Below are positions 21,884 to 32,141 of a stretch of 33,124 nucleotides of DNA, piece after piece. The position numbers and the translations under genes are program-made. The stretch is from Flavonifractor sp. An306. Its GTDB lineage: Bacteria; Bacillota; Clostridia; Oscillospirales; Oscillospiraceae. Under the pieces are notes generated by a model, which did no database searches, was not told the origin of the DNA, and saw only the letters and a program-made list of their open reading frames with translations. Within the stretch, counting starts at the first letter, position 1. Each line of letters begins with the position of its first letter. The DNA lies in NCBI RefSeq assembly GCF_002159455.1, contig NZ_NFIQ01000042.1, positions 1 through 33,124 on the forward strand. Reading direction: 5' to 3'.

Positions 21884-22903
21884 TTAAGCATCCGGCATCT
21901 GCCGCTTTTTCGCCTTCATTGCCTGCAGCCGGCGGTACCACCCCGCGCCAAACAGAAAGCTGACACAGCGGCCCGCTATTGGATTGCCCAGCAAAAGCAA
22001 AAGGAGAAGCCAAACCGCCAGCACCTGCCAGGGCTCGGACAGCAAAAACCTGTATTTGAGCCGGAGCAGCTGGACGAGAAGGCCGTGCAGCAGATAGATG
22101 GACAGGGTGTTCTGGCCCAGCGTGGTCACCACCGGAAGCCTGCCTTTGCGGCGCGAAGCCAATACCAGCAGCAGGCAGATCACGCTGGCTGCGCAGCACA
22201 TGCCCAGCCCCCGTATCCGCCAGTCATACCCCAAGGTCTCATATCCGTAAGACCCCATCAGCATTTTGGCCGTAACGCCGCAAGCAAACAAAAGCCGTTC
22301 AAATAACACACAGCAGGCCGCGGCCAGCGCAGTCATCCCGATTCTGACGCTCCGTCCGGCCTGCCGCCACCAGAGACGCAACCCCTTTTCCCTTCTGAAG
22401 TAGTACCCCGCCAGGAACCAGGGCTGAAAGGTAATGAACCGGGAGGCGCTCCACTGATAATCAATGCTCGGGTCATACCCCGCCAACAGCGCCAGCGCCA
22501 CCGACGCGGCCAGCAGCACGCCCCGGCCCCACCGGGAGGGGATATCATACACCGGCAGCAGGAGAGTATAGAGCATCAGGACAAAGAGATACCACAGCAG
22601 CCAGTAGGGCCTTGAAAACTGCACATGGACATAGGAGTCCCCCAGCTTCTCCACAAAAGAGGTATAGAACGCCTGCAGCACCAGATAGGGGAGCGCCATA
22701 CCGAAGATAAATTTCCCCCGGTCAAACCGCGCAAACATCCCGCTGAGAAACAAAAACGCCGGCATATGGAAAGAGTAGATCAGCGTATACAGGGTCTCTT
22801 TATGGGGAAACTCCCCCGCGATCTCCAGCAGATGCCCCAGCACCACCAGGGCGATCAGCAGACAGCGCAGGTTATCGTATTGAAATTCCCGTGCTTCTCT
22901 CAT
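21884..22903 (-). CDS. Membrane acyltransferase (acyltransferase 3 / fucose 4-O-acetylase-like)
   Basis: 339 residues with about ten hydrophobic helices. The N-terminus (QYDNLRCLLIALVVLGHLLE) has the Arg and His of acyltransferase family 3, and the following SFHMPAFLFLSGMF is a second family mark. Such enzymes transfer acetyl or other acyl groups to sugars of the envelope. The target is not shown by neighbours (carB upstream, guaA downstream). AGGGTGC-type weak SD before the ATG. Confidence 0.8.
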   Translation of the reverse strand: MREAREFQYDNLRCLLIALVVLGHLLEIAGEFPHKETLYTLIYSFHMPAFLFLSGMFARFDRGKFIFGMALPYLVLQAFYTSFVEKLGDSYVHVQFSRPYWLLWYLFVLMLYTLLLPVYDIPSRWGRGVLLAASVALALLAGYDPSIDYQWSASRFITFQPWFLAGYYFRREKGLRLWWRQAGRSVRIGMTALAAACCVLFERLLFACGVTAKMLMGSYGYETLGYDWRIRGLGMCCAASVICLLLVLASRRKGRLPVVTTLGQNTLSIYLLHGLLVQLLRLKYRFLLSEPWQVLAVWLLLLLLLGNPIAGRCVSFLFGAGWYRRLQAMKAKKRQMPDA

Positions 22904-22981
22904 GTACAGCGCACCCTCTTTTCACCTTTGCCCCCAAATGTCTGGATCAGGATACCACGTTTTCCTCCGCCGGGCAACACC

Positions 22982-23017
22982 AAAAAGCCGCCGAGTCAGG
23001 CTGGCTCGGCGGCTTTT
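22982..23017 (-). terminator. Terminator after carB
   Basis: AAAAAGCCGCCGAG (22982-22995) pairs with CTCGGCGGCTTTT (23005-23017). On the minus strand it ends in five Ts, just after the carB stop. Confidence 0.85.
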
Positions 23018-23025
23018 GGTACGGA

Positions 23026-26000
23026 TCAGATCTTGGTGATGTCAATGGGCCGCAGATCGGAGGACCGGCCCTGGGTGCGGACGGTGAGCATGGCCCGGGC
23101 GGTGTCGATGGCGGTAATACAGGCCACGGAATGCTCCACGGTGGAGCGGCGGATCCGGAAGCCGTCGGTGTCGTGGCGGCGGCCCCGGGTGGGGGTGTTG
23201 ATCACCAGGTCCACGGTGCCGGATGCGATCATATCCAGGATATTGGGGTGAGCCTCAGACACCCGGGCCACCTTGCGGGCGGGGATGCCGGCGGCGTTGA
23301 GGGCGTCGCAGGTGCCGCTGGTGGCCAGGATCTCAATGCCCATGTCGGCAAAGCCCTGGGCGATTCCGATGACCTCTCCCTTGTCTTCGTCCTTCACGGT
23401 GATGATGATGCGCCCGCCCTTCTTGGGCGCCTTCATGTTGGCGCCCTTGAAGGCCTTCAGCAGAGCCTGGGGGAAGGACTCGGCCAGACCCAGGCACTCG
23501 CCGGTGGACTTCATCTCAGGGCCCAGGCCGGTGTCCACGTCGGTGAGCTTCTCGAAGGAGAACACCGGCATTTTCACGGCGTAGTAGTCGGCTTCCTTGT
23601 AGATGCCGGTACCGTAGCCCAGGTCCTTCAGCTTCTGTCCCAGCATCACCCTGGTGGCCAGGTCGATGATGGGCACGCCGGTGACCTTGGAGATATAGGG
23701 GATGGTACGGGAGGAGCGGGGGTTGACCTCGATGACGTACACGGTGTCGTCGTAGATGACGAACTGGATATTCACCAGGCCCACCACCCCCAGGGCCTTG
23801 GACAGGTCATAGGTATAGCGGTAGATGGTGTCCTTGTGCTTCTGCTCGATGTGAATGGGGGGATAGACAGAAATGCTGTCGCCGGAATGGACGCCGGCCC
23901 GCTCGATGTGCTCCATGATGCCGGGGATCAGCAGGTCCTCCCCATCGAACACGCCGTCCACCTCCACCTCCCGGCCCATGAGGTACTTATCCACCAGGAT
24001 GGGGTGCTCCTGCTCCACCTGGTTGATGATGCGCATGAACTCGGTGATGTTGCGGTCGTTGTAGGCGATTTCCATGCCCTGGCCGCCCAGCACGTAGGAG
24101 GGGCGCACCAGCACGGGATAGCCCACCTCATGGGCGGCCTCCAGGGCCTGCTCGGTGGTAAACACTGTCTTTCCGGCAGCCCGGGGGATCTGGCACTGGT
24201 TGAGGATCTCGTCAAACCGCTCCCGGTCCTCGGCGGCGTCCACGCCGTCGGCGGAGGTGCCCAAGATGGGCACGCCCATATTGGTCAGGGCCTGGGCCAG
24301 CTTGATGGCGGTCTGGCCGCCGAACTGCACCACGGCTCCCCAGGGCTTCTCCAGCTCCACCACAGCCTCCACATCCTCGGGGGTCAGCGGCTCAAAGTAC
24401 AGCTTATCCGCCACGTCGAAGTCAGTGGACACGGTCTCAGGGTTGTTGTTGATGATGATGGTCTCGTAGCCCAGGCGCTTGAAGGCCCAGACCGAGTGGA
24501 CCGAGCAGTAATCAAACTCAATGCCCTGGCCGATGCGGATGGGGCCGGAGCCCAGCACCAGCACCTTCTTCCGCTTCTCCGCCAAAGTCTTGCGGTGGGG
24601 CTCGGCGGTGGCGGCGGACAGATAGGGCGCCTCGGGGATATGGGGGGCCAGTTCACCCACCTGAGGCAGGCGGAGCTCCTCCGCCGCCTCGTTCTCCCCG
24701 TCATAGGTGGAGTAATAATAAGGGGTCTGGGCCTCAAACTCGGCGGCGCAGGTGTCCACCATCTTGAAGGCGGGAATGATGCCGAAGCTCTCCCGCAGGG
24801 CCTTGATCTCCCCCCGCTCCCTGCCGGACAGGGCGGCGATCCAGGCGTCGGAGAAGCCCATCTCCTTGGCCAGGCGCAGGGTGTCGGCATCCAGATGGCC
24901 GTGGTCCAGCTTGTCCTCCATGTCCACAATGGCCTGGAGCCGGTCCAAAAACCACAGGTCGTACTTGGTGATCTTGTTGATCTTCTCCGGCGAGAAGCCA
25001 CGGCGCAGGGCCTCCGCCACCACGAAGAGCCGCTGGTCGTCGATGTTCACCAGCCGGTCCTCGATCTCCTCGGTGTACAGCTCGTCCAGGCCGGGCAGGC
25101 GGAGGGACTTCACCGGCAGCTCCAGGGAGCGGATGGCCTTCATCAGCGCCCCCTCAAAGGAGTTGCCGATGGCCATAACCTCGCCGGTGGCCTTCATCTG
25201 GGTACCCAGGGTACGGCTGGCGGTGGTGAATTTATCGAAAGGCAGCCGGGGAATCTTCAACACACAGTAATCAAGGGTCGGTTCAAAACAGGCAGTAGTC
25301 TTTCCTGTCACCGCATTGGGGATCTCGTCCAGGGTGTAGCCCAGGGCGATCTTGGCGGCCACCTTGGCGATGGGATAGCCGGTAGCCTTGGAGGCCAGGG
25401 CGGAGGAGCGGGAGACACGGGGGTTGACCTCGATGACGGCGTACTCGAAGGAGTCGGGGTTCAGGGCCAGCTGCACGTTACAGCCGCCCTCAATCTCCAG
25501 GGCGGAGATGATATCCAGGGAGGCCTTGCGGAGCATCTGGAACTCCCGGTTGGCCAAAGTCTGGGTAGGGGCCACCACGATGGAGTCGCCGGTGTGGACG
25601 CCCACCGGGTCCACATTCTCCATGGAGCAGATCTGGATCACGTTGCCCGCCGAGTCCCGCATGACCTCGAACTCGATCTCCTTCCAGCCGGAGATACACC
25701 GCTCAATGAGCACCTGGCCCACCCGGGACAGGTGGATGCCCCGGTCGGCGATCTCCCGGAGGGAGGGCTCGTCATAGGCGATGCCGCCGCCGGTGCCGCC
25801 CAGGGTGTAGGCGGGGCGGACGATGACGGGATAGCCAATGCTCCCGGCGAAGGAAACGGCGCCCTCCACGCTCTCCACCACGTCGGAGGTGACGCAGGGC
25901 TGGCCGATAGCCTCCATGGCGTCCTTGAAGCCCTGGCGGTCCTCCGCCTTGCGGATGGACTCAGGGCTGGTGCCCAGCAGACGCACCCCGTACTGCTCCA

Positions 26001-26322
26001 GAATGCCCTGCTCATGGAGGTTCATGGCCAGGTTCAGGCCGGTCTGGCCTCCCAGGGTGGGCAGGATGGAGTCGGGCCGCTCCTTCTGGATCACCTGCTC
26101 CACGCTGGCGATGTTCAGCGGCTCAATATACACATGGTCGGCGATATCCTTGTCGGTCATGATGGTGGCGGGGTTGGAGTTGACCAGCACCACCTCCACG
26201 CCTTCCTCTTTCAGGGCCCGGCAGGCCTGGGTGCCGGCGTAGTCAAACTCGGCAGCCTGGCCGATGACGATGGGGCCGGAGCCCAGCACCAGCACCTTCT
26301 TGATATTCGGATTCTTGGGCAT
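23026..26322 (-). CDS. carB: Carbamoyl-phosphate synthase large subunit
   Basis: 1098 residues. Two ATP-grasp halves make carbamoyl phosphate from bicarbonate, ammonia and ATP for pyrimidines and arginine. The first half begins [20 protein letters not shown] and the second repeats [20 protein letters not shown] at about 590. The C-terminal MGS-like allosteric domain follows ([20 protein letters not shown]). The ATG overlaps the carA stop by one base (TAATG), giving coupled translation. Full length and intact. Confidence 0.97.
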   Translation of the reverse strand: MPKNPNIKKVLVLGSGPIVIGQAAEFDYAGTQACRALKEEGVEVVLVNSNPATIMTDKDIADHVYIEPLNIASVEQVIQKERPDSILPTLGGQTGLNLAMNLHEQGILEQYGVRLLGTSPESIRKAEDRQGFKDAMEAIGQPCVTSDVVESVEGAVSFAGSIGYPVIVRPAYTLGGTGGGIAYDEPSLREIADRGIHLSRVGQVLIERCISGWKEIEFEVMRDSAGNVIQICSMENVDPVGVHTGDSIVVAPTQTLANREFQMLRKASLDIISALEIEGGCNVQLALNPDSFEYAVIEVNPRVSRSSALASKATGYPIAKVAAKIALGYTLDEIPNAVTGKTTACFEPTLDYCVLKIPRLPFDKFTTASRTLGTQMKATGEVMAIGNSFEGALMKAIRSLELPVKSLRLPGLDELYTEEIEDRLVNIDDQRLFVVAEALRRGFSPEKINKITKYDLWFLDRLQAIVDMEDKLDHGHLDADTLRLAKEMGFSDAWIAALSGRERGEIKALRESFGIIPAFKMVDTCAAEFEAQTPYYYSTYDGENEAAEELRLPQVGELAPHIPEAPYLSAATAEPHRKTLAEKRKKVLVLGSGPIRIGQGIEFDYCSVHSVWAFKRLGYETIIINNNPETVSTDFDVADKLYFEPLTPEDVEAVVELEKPWGAVVQFGGQTAIKLAQALTNMGVPILGTSADGVDAAEDRERFDEILNQCQIPRAAGKTVFTTEQALEAAHEVGYPVLVRPSYVLGGQGMEIAYNDRNITEFMRIINQVEQEHPILVDKYLMGREVEVDGVFDGEDLLIPGIMEHIERAGVHSGDSISVYPPIHIEQKHKDTIYRYTYDLSKALGVVGLVNIQFVIYDDTVYVIEVNPRSSRTIPYISKVTGVPIIDLATRVMLGQKLKDLGYGTGIYKEADYYAVKMPVFSFEKLTDVDTGLGPEMKSTGECLGLAESFPQALLKAFKGANMKAPKKGGRIIITVKDEDKGEVIGIAQGFADMGIEILATSGTCDALNAAGIPARKVARVSEAHPNILDMIASGTVDLVINTPTRGRRHDTDGFRIRRSTVEHSVACITAIDTARAMLTVRTQGRSSDLRPIDITKI

Positions 26323-27407
26323 TACCGCTCCCCTCCCTTCATGCTGTCCACAAAGCGGTCAAAGAGATATTCCGTGTCCATGGGGCCGGGGGAGGCCTCC
26401 GGATGGAACTGGACGGTGAAGCAGTTGGGCCGCTTGTAGCGCAGGCCCTCCACGCTGCCCTCGTTGACGTTGACGTGGGACACCTCTGCCACCGCCGGGT
26501 CCACGCTCTCGGCGGTGACCACGTAGCCGTGGTTCTGGCTGGTGATAAAGGCCCGGCCGGCAGCCAGATCCTTGACCGGATGGTTGCCCCCCCGGTGGCC
26601 GAAGCGCATCTTCCTGGTCTGGGCGCCGGTGGCCAGGGCCAGCAGCTGATGACCCAGACAGACGGCAAAGAGGGGCAGGCTGGAGTCATAGAGCTTCTTC
26701 ACCTCTCGGATGATCTCCACATTGTCCGCCGGGTCGCCGGGGCCGTTGGACAGCATCACCCCGTCAAAGCCGCCGGCGAGAATGGTCTGCGCCGGGGTGT
26801 GGGCAGGATAAACCATGACCTGGCAGCCCCGCTTCTGGAGGCAGCGGATCATGTTCTCCTTCACGCCGTAGTCCATCAGAGCCACCCGCAGCTTTTGCTC
26901 CCCAAGGGCGGGATAGAGCTGGGGCTCCTTCCGGGTCACCTGCTCCACGGTGCCCGCCACCCGATAGGCACGGATTTTTTCCAGGCACTCCTCCACATGA
27001 AAATGCTCCGCACAGGTGATCATGCCATTCATGGTCCCCTGACTGCGGAGTATTCTGGTCAGCGCCCGGGTATCCACGCCCTCGATCCCGGTGATATCAT
27101 ATTGTTTCAGATAGGCGTCCAGCTCCCCCTCGCAGCGGAAATTGCTCCCCCGCCGGGCCAGGTGCCGCACAATAAAGGCCTCCGCCCAGGGGCGGGAGGA
27201 TTCGTTGTCCTCATGGTTCACGCCGTAATTGCCAATGAGAGGATAGCTCATCACGATGCCCTGTCCGGCATAGGAGGGGTCGGTCAGAATCTCCTGATAG
27301 CCGGTCATGGAGGTGTTGAACACCATCTCGCACACCCGGTCCGCGGGCGAGCCGATGCTGACCCCCTGGAACACCGCGCCGCTCTCCAGAATCAAGGTCG
27401 CTTTCAT
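26322..27407 (-). CDS. carA: Carbamoyl-phosphate synthase small (glutaminase) subunit
   Basis: 361 residues. The N-terminal CPSase domain ([20 protein letters not shown]) is followed by a class I glutamine amidotransferase domain with the Cys in [12 protein letters not shown] and the His in [11 protein letters not shown]. It feeds ammonia to CarB. I chose the ATG at 27407 because the family normally starts MKATLILE, although the SD is directly adjacent (GGGAG-ATG); an ATG eight codons earlier (27431) is possible. Confidence 0.95.
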   Translation of the reverse strand: MKATLILESGAVFQGVSIGSPADRVCEMVFNTSMTGYQEILTDPSYAGQGIVMSYPLIGNYGVNHEDNESSRPWAEAFIVRHLARRGSNFRCEGELDAYLKQYDITGIEGVDTRALTRILRSQGTMNGMITCAEHFHVEECLEKIRAYRVAGTVEQVTRKEPQLYPALGEQKLRVALMDYGVKENMIRCLQKRGCQVMVYPAHTPAQTILAGGFDGVMLSNGPGDPADNVEIIREVKKLYDSSLPLFAVCLGHQLLALATGAQTRKMRFGHRGGNHPVKDLAAGRAFITSQNHGYVVTAESVDPAVAEVSHVNVNEGSVEGLRYKRPNCFTVQFHPEASPGPMDTEYLFDRFVDSMKGGER

Positions 27408-27523
27408 CTCCCGTATCACGCCTTTCTTTCCCATGGTATTTGTTCGATTGTACTCTAAATCTCCCCCTGCGGCAACTCTCTTTTTTCTCTCACGACTCAA
27501 AATCGGAAATTTGGACAAAATCT

Positions 27524-27562
27524 CGGGGCGCACCGCCGGTTTCTCCCGTTCAATGCGCCCCG
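27524..27562 (-). terminator. Hairpin between the phosphoesterase gene and carA
   Basis: CGGGGCGCA (27524-27532) and TGCGCCCCG (27554-27562). On the minus strand it is followed by AGATTTTG, a weak T-run. It may end transcription of the phosphoesterase gene or act as an attenuator of carAB. No clear PyrR box is seen. Confidence 0.45.
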
Positions 27563-27591
27563 ATGTTCTGAAAAATAGATATTTGTCCTAA

Positions 27592-28428
27592 TTATTTTTT
27601 TGTTTCCGGCACCAGGTCCACCATCACTACCTCCGGCGGATTGTACAGCCGGGGAATCCGGGTGCTCTCCCGGGCCAGCCCCCGGCTGACCACAAGGGTG
27701 GTGCCCTCCAGGTCGTAAGTACCGCCGGCGTACCGGGGAAAGAGCCCCTGATTGGGGGCGATCAGGCCGGCACCCAGGAGGGGAATCCGCCACTGGCCCC
27801 CGTGGGCGTGGCCGGACAGCACCAGGTCAAAGCCCCGGCCGGTGTAGTCTGCCACCCGTTCGGGCCGGTGGGAGAGCAGGATGGAACACACATCCCCCTC
27901 CAGCGCGGCGGTCACGTCCTCCAGCTGGCTCTGCCAGACGGCCGCCCCCACCGCCGGGTCGTCCACACCGCAGATCTGAAGGGTCTGCTCCCCAACCGTC
28001 ACCAGCGCGCACGTCCCCTCCAGAACCACCGCGCCCCGCCCGGCAAGCAGTTCTTTGATCTCCTCCACCCGACCGGTGCGGTATTCATGATTTCCCGTGA
28101 CATAGTAGGTGGGCCACCGCTCCGCCAGCGCCTCCACGGTGGCCAGGGCCCGCTCCTCCGGCATCTCCGGCCCGTCGTCCACAATGTCTCCGCCCAGCAG
28201 CACCAGGTCCGGGTCCTGTTCCTCCACCGCATCCAGCAGCTCCCGCTGCCCCTCGCCATAGTCGCAGGAGTGGAGATCGGTGAGCAGCGCTAGGCGCACC
28301 GGAACCTCCACCTTGCCGCTCTCCACCGTATAGGTCTGCACGGTCAGACTGGTATCCAGTCCCGCCCACACCAGCAGCGCCGCCGCGATCCCGCCGGCCA
28401 GCAGCAGCTTTTTGCTTCTTTTTTTCAA
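27592..28428 (-). CDS. YkuE-like metallophosphoesterase, membrane-anchored
   Basis: 278 residues. The N-terminal hydrophobic segment (LLLAGGIAAALLVWAGL) is a membrane anchor. Calcineurin-type metal ligands follow: LTDLHS, LLGGDIVDD, TGNHEYR and LSGHAHGGQ. The enzyme probably hydrolyses a phosphoester at the membrane; the substrate is unknown. I chose the TTG at 28428, with AAAGGGG 6 bp upstream; an ATG 11 codons earlier has no good SD. Confidence 0.85.
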   Translation of the reverse strand: MKKRSKKLLLAGGIAAALLVWAGLDTSLTVQTYTVESGKVEVPVRLALLTDLHSCDYGEGQRELLDAVEEQDPDLVLLGGDIVDDGPEMPEERALATVEALAERWPTYYVTGNHEYRTGRVEEIKELLAGRGAVVLEGTCALVTVGEQTLQICGVDDPAVGAAVWQSQLEDVTAALEGDVCSILLSHRPERVADYTGRGFDLVLSGHAHGGQWRIPLLGAGLIAPNQGLFPRYAGGTYDLEGTTLVVSRGLARESTRIPRLYNPPEVVMVDLVPETKK

Positions 28429-28518
28429 GGAATTCCCCTTTCCTTCCGGTTCTAGCCGCATAATGACGGCCGCCCCGGCCATACTGAATCAGAAAGACTG
28501 TGTTTGGGGAGGTCCGCT

Positions 28519-29199
28519 ATGGTCATCGCCTTTCTGCGCACCATCATTCTATATGCGTTCATCATCATCGGTATCCGTCTGATGGGCAAGCGCCAGGTGG
28601 GAGAGCTGGAGCCCTCTGAGCTGGTGCTGGCCCTGCTCATCGCCGATCTGGCGGCGGTGCCCATGCAGGACTTCGGCATCCCCCTGCTCACCGGCCTCAT
28701 CCCCATCCTCACCCTGCTGTGCCTCACCATGGCCCTGTCGGTGCTCACCATGCGCAGCGTCCGGTTCCGGGCGGTGCTCTGCGGCCGGCCCAGCGTCATC
28801 GTGGAAAACGGCAAGCTGCGCCAGAGCGAGATGAAGAAAAACCGCTTCACCCTGGACGAGCTGATGGAGGAGCTGCGGATGCAGGGCATTACCGATCTGT
28901 CCACCGTGAAATACGCCATTCTGGAGACCAACGGACAGCTCTCCGTCCTCCCCTACGCCGCCCAGCAGCCGGTCACCGCCCAGCAGATGGGCCTGACCCC
29001 GCAGGAGCCGGGCCTGCCCATGGTCATCATCAACGACGGGCGGCTGATCACCCGCTCCCTCCACAGCCGGGGCCTCAATGAGGAGTGGCTGGAAAAGCAG
29101 CTCAGGCAGCACCACGTCCAGAGGACCCAGGACGTATTCCTGCTGACGGTGGATGAGGAAAACCGGGTCTATCTGTCCAAAAAGGAGGTGGAGAAATGA
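28519..29199 (+). CDS. DUF421 (YetF-like) membrane protein
   Basis: 226 residues. Three hydrophobic helices lie in the first 80 residues, including the family motif RLMGKRQVGELEPSELVLAL. A cytoplasmic part follows with GRPSVIVENGKLRQSEMKKN and LRMQGITDLSTVKYAILETN. Family members occur in spore formers and have no settled function. I chose the ATG at 28519, with GGGGAGG 6 bp before. It overlaps the next gene by 4 bp. Confidence 0.88.
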   Translation: MVIAFLRTIILYAFIIIGIRLMGKRQVGELEPSELVLALLIADLAAVPMQDFGIPLLTGLIPILTLLCLTMALSVLTMRSVRFRAVLCGRPSVIVENGKLRQSEMKKNRFTLDELMEELRMQGITDLSTVKYAILETNGQLSVLPYAAQQPVTAQQMGLTPQEPGLPMVIINDGRLITRSLHSRGLNEEWLEKQLRQHHVQRTQDVFLLTVDEENRVYLSKKEVEK

Positions 29200-29576
29200 A
29201 GCGGCTGTGGATCGCCCTGGTCCTGCTGGCGGCCATCTTCACCGGTACGCTGCTCCACATCCGCTCCCTCCACGGCTTTACCGACACCCTGGGGGGACTG
29301 CTGGAGCAGGCCGATGAGCTGGCTGCGGCGGAGGACTGGGGGCAGGCCCGGGCCCTCACCGTCCAGGCCAAGGAGGCCTGGGCGGACCGGGACATCTATC
29401 TGCATGTGCTCCTCCGCCACGCCGACACCGACGCCATCTACGCCGGGTTCCGGGAGACCCTGGCCCTGCTGGACAGCCGGGAGTATGGGGAATACGCCGC
29501 TGCCAACGCCCGTCTGATCACCCAGATTGAACTGCTCTATGAGGCCGAACAGCTCACCCTGAAGAATATATTTTAG
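29196..29576 (+). CDS. DUF4363 small membrane protein
   Basis: 126 residues: one N-terminal hydrophobic helix (LWIALVLLAAIFTGTLL) and a helical outer part. DUF4363 proteins are regularly encoded next to DUF421 (YetF-type) proteins in clostridia, as here with a 4-bp overlap, and probably act with them. A strong terminator starts inside the stop codon. Confidence 0.82.
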   Translation: MKRLWIALVLLAAIFTGTLLHIRSLHGFTDTLGGLLEQADELAAAEDWGQARALTVQAKEAWADRDIYLHVLLRHADTDAIYAGFRETLALLDSREYGEYAAANARLITQIELLYEAEQLTLKNIF

Positions 29577-29604
29577 CGGGAACGGCTTTCGTTCCCGCTT
29601 TTTT
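29576..29604 (+). terminator. Terminator after DUF421-DUF4363
   Basis: GCGGGAACG, GCTTT loop, CGTTCCCGC, then TTTTTT. Convergent with the greA stop, with which its T-run overlaps. Confidence 0.92.
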
Positions 29605-30106
29605 AAAAGCCCCGCAGGGGAACGGAGCCGTCGTCCTCCCCCTTTTCGATGGAGAGGATCTTGGCGTCATAGCCGTATTTCTCGTTGACCTGGATATGTA
29701 CAATCTCCCCCACCTTGCGGCCCAGCAGGGCCTTGCCTACCGGGGACTCCTTGCTGATGAGGCCATGGAGGGCGTCCTGCCGCATGGTGGTCACCACCTG
29801 ATAGGTTTCGGTGTCCTCCTCGTCCTCCAGATAGACCGTCACCTTGTCGTACAGGCCCACCCCGTCGGCGGGCCCTTCCTCCTTCAGCACTCGGGCGGTG
29901 CGGATCATGTTCTCCAGGTAGCGGATGCGGCTCTCATTGCGGTTTTTCTCCTGCTTGGCCGCCTTGTATTCAAAGTTTTCGCTCAGGTCGCCGAAGGCCC
30001 GGGCCTCCTTTACCGCCTCCAGCAGCTGAGGCCGCAGCTGGATGCGCCGGTAATCCAGCTCCTCCTTCATCATCTGCAGGTCCTTTTGGGTCAGTTCATC
30101 ATGCAT
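29603..30106 (-). CDS. greA: Transcription elongation factor GreA-type
   Basis: 167 residues. The N-terminal coiled coil (about 5-80) includes EARAFGDLSENFEYKAAKQE, the GreA signature with the acidic tip (Asp/Glu) that enters the RNA polymerase channel. The C-terminal FKBP-like domain ends in GRKVGEIVHI. It rescues backtracked polymerase by stimulating RNA cleavage. I chose the ATG at 30106, with GGGGGAT upstream. It follows plsY by 17 bp. Confidence 0.92.
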   Translation of the reverse strand: MHDELTQKDLQMMKEELDYRRIQLRPQLLEAVKEARAFGDLSENFEYKAAKQEKNRNESRIRYLENMIRTARVLKEEGPADGVGLYDKVTVYLEDEEDTETYQVVTTMRQDALHGLISKESPVGKALLGRKVGEIVHIQVNEKYGYDAKILSIEKGEDDGSVPLRGF

Positions 30107-30123
30107 CGCAGTATCCCCCGATT

Positions 30124-30738
30124 TTACTCTGATTTGCCCGGCCGGAATTTCCGGGGTTCCTCCCCCCGCAGGATCCGGCCCAGGCCGTGATAATGGCGGC
30201 TTACCATCAGCCCCGTCAGGACGGCGGCCAGCAGACCGGCCTCCCCGCCGCAAAACAGGCACGCCAGGGGGAGAAAGACGGCGGGGATCACCACCGCCCC
30301 CAGAGGCAGCCAGCCGGTGGCCAGGGTCACGCCCAGCCCGGTGAGGCAGGCCGCCGTGCCCCACAGCGGGGCATACAGGATCAGTCCCGCACAGGTGACC
30401 GCCACTCCCTTCCCGCCCCGGAACTTCCACCAGAATGGGAAATTGTGGCCCAGGACTGCCCCCAAACAGGCCCACAGCAGGGCAAGGCGGCCCAGAGCCG
30501 CCCCGGACAGCAGCCAGGCAGTCAGGCAGGCCAGCGCGGTTTTCAGCACATCGCCCAGCAGCACCAGCAGCCCCCAGCCCAGCCCCAGCTCATGGGCCAG
30601 GTTGGCCATACCCGGATTCCCCGTTCCCAGCCGGCCTGCCCCCGCTCCGGTGCGGCGGCGGGCCACCAGCTCCCCGGTCAAAAAGCAGCCGAACACATAT
30701 CCGGTCAGAAGGCAGATAAGCCGTTCCACAGCAAACAC
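30124..30738 (-). CDS. plsY: Acyl-phosphate glycerol-3-phosphate acyltransferase (PlsY-like)
   Basis: 204 residues, with several membrane helices. The three PlsY motifs are visible: GTGNPGMANL (the usual SGNxGATN place), GHNFPFWWKFRGGKGVA and an altered C-terminal loop (LMVSRHYHGLGRILRGEEPR). It makes lysophosphatidic acid in phospholipid synthesis. The altered motif 1 (GNPGMANL) differs from typical PlsY, so it may be a divergent paralogue. I chose the GTG at 30738, with GGAG 6 bp upstream. Confidence 0.82.
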   Translation of the reverse strand: MFAVERLICLLTGYVFGCFLTGELVARRRTGAGAGRLGTGNPGMANLAHELGLGWGLLVLLGDVLKTALACLTAWLLSGAALGRLALLWACLGAVLGHNFPFWWKFRGGKGVAVTCAGLILYAPLWGTAACLTGLGVTLATGWLPLGAVVIPAVFLPLACLFCGGEAGLLAAVLTGLMVSRHYHGLGRILRGEEPRKFRPGKSE

Positions 30739-30782
30739 CTCACACTCCAAGGATGGAGCCAGTTTGCCCCAAAACGGCGGTT

Positions 30783-31181
30783 TTACCCCTCCTGCTCCTT
30801 GCTGTGGGCCCCCTGGCCCTGCCGGATGGCCTCCCGCTCCTTGGCCAGCTCTTCCCGCAGCTCCAGGGAGGTCCAGCCGGAGTTGGTGGGGGTGAGCACC
30901 GCCTTCAGGCCCACCGGGGGGATCTTGTTCCGGCGGAAGCCCTGGAGGAACCGGTCCAGCAGCGGACCGGGGCAGTTGACCAGCAGCAGCAGCTCCTCGG
31001 AAAAGCACTCCCCCGCCCAGGGCGTCTCGGGCGTCTGCCCCTCCACCAGCTGGCTCAGGGTCAGGCCGTACTCCGCCGGCTCCACCAGCCGGGAGCGCAG
31101 GCCCAGCGGCAGGCACATCCGCCGAATTTTGCCGCCCTTCTCATTGTTCAGATTATAAAGCAATACCATGGGATGGTTCAT
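30783..31181 (-). CDS. DUF3783 protein
   Basis: 132 residues, MVLLYNLNNEKGGKIRRMCL near the start, characteristic of DUF3783, a small clostridial family without known function. No membrane segment; Glu/Arg-rich helical end. I chose the ATG at 31181, with AGAGGA 6 bp upstream. It heads the run DUF3783-plsY-greA. Confidence 0.8.
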   Translation of the reverse strand: MNHPMVLLYNLNNEKGGKIRRMCLPLGLRSRLVEPAEYGLTLSQLVEGQTPETPWAGECFSEELLLLVNCPGPLLDRFLQGFRRNKIPPVGLKAVLTPTNSGWTSLELREELAKEREAIRQGQGAHSKEQEG

Positions 31182-31263
31182 GACAAATCCTCTTTTCCAT
31201 GAAATGATCGCAGCTTCTATTTTACCCGCCCGCCCCGCCGCCGTCAACAATTTCGCGCCTGTC

Positions 31264-31293
31264 TTGCAAAGGCCGGGCCATTTGTGGGATACT
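31264..31293 (+). promoter_or_regulatory. Possible promoter of the dehydrogenase gene
   Basis: -35 TTGCAA (31264-31269), 18-bp spacer, -10 GATACT (31288-31293), about 36 bp before the ATG. Confidence 0.35.
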
Positions 31294-31328
31294 AGGGAAA
31301 ACTACCACTTCAAGGGAGGGCATTGTAT

Positions 31329-32093
31329 ATGAACATCGCCATTGTCACCGGCGCCTCCTCCGGCCTGGGCCGCTCCTTTATCCGCCAGCTGGACCGGCAG
31401 GGCGGCCTGGACGAGATCTGGGGGGTGGCCCGCCGCCGGGAGCGGATGGAGGAGCTGGCCGCCCAGCTGTCCACCCCCATGCGGCCCCTGGCCCTGGACC
31501 TGACCAAGACCGAGAGCGTGGAGACCCTGCGCGCCCTGCTGCAGGAGACGGGGGCCGACGTGCGGGTGCTGGTCAATTCCGCCGGCTTCGGCAAGTTTGG
31601 CACCTACGCCGACATGACCCTCCAGGAGACGGCGGACATGATCGACTTAAACTGCCGGGCGGCGGTGGCCCTCACCGCCGCCGCCATCCCCCACATGAGC
31701 CGGGGCGCCCGCATCCTGGAAATCTGCTCCTCCGCCGCCTTCCAGCCCCTGCCCGGCTTCAATGTCTACGCCGCCACCAAGGCCTTTCTGCTGCGGTACA
31801 GCCGGGCCCTCCGGTGGGAGGTGGCTCCCCGGGGCATCAAGGTGACGGCGGTGTGTCCCGGCTGGATCAAAACCGAATTCATGCAGGTGGCCCGGGACAC
31901 CAAAAACGGACGCACCGTCCGCAGCTACCCCTTCGCCCTCCGGCCGGAGACGGTGGCCCGGCGCGCCCTGCGGGACAGCCAGGTGCTGGCCGTCACCACC
32001 TGCGGCCTGCCCGCCCTGGTGCAGCGGGTGGCCAGCAAATTTCTGCCCCACTGCTTCATTATGGCCTGCTGGGAGGGCCTTCGGCGGCTCTGA
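31329..32093 (+). CDS. Short-chain dehydrogenase/reductase
   Basis: 254 residues with a Rossmann fold. The cofactor motif TGASSGLGRS is near the N-terminus, NSAG (for NNAG) at about 85, a catalytic Ser in EICSSAAFQP and Tyr/Lys in YAATKAF. Arg residues after the second strand (VARRRERM) favour NADP(H). The substrate is unknown. I chose the ATG at 31329, with GGGAGG 9 bp upstream. Confidence 0.88.
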   Translation: MNIAIVTGASSGLGRSFIRQLDRQGGLDEIWGVARRRERMEELAAQLSTPMRPLALDLTKTESVETLRALLQETGADVRVLVNSAGFGKFGTYADMTLQETADMIDLNCRAAVALTAAAIPHMSRGARILEICSSAAFQPLPGFNVYAATKAFLLRYSRALRWEVAPRGIKVTAVCPGWIKTEFMQVARDTKNGRTVRSYPFALRPETVARRALRDSQVLAVTTCGLPALVQRVASKFLPHCFIMACWEGLRRL

Positions 32094-32102
32094 GATAAAA
32101 CA

Positions 32103-32134
32103 GGGGGGCGCTCCACAACAGTGGAGCGCCCCCC
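32103..32134. terminator. Bidirectional terminator
   Basis: A perfect 14-bp stem (GGGGGGCGCTCCAC / GTGGAGCGCCCCCC) with loop AACA, between the convergent dehydrogenase and amidase genes. T-run short on the plus strand. Confidence 0.85.
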
Positions 32135-32141
32135 TTTGCGC

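Noticed and set aside
22891-26439. Very long plus-strand open frame opposite carB
   Set aside because: It is antisense to an intact carB; GC-rich codon use leaves few stops on the other strand. The protein is low-complexity Gly/His/Leu-rich with no domain.
27408-27591. PyrR-type attenuator or riboswitch before carA
   Set aside because: One GC-rich hairpin is present, but no PyrR binding box or antiterminator alternative could be recognised.
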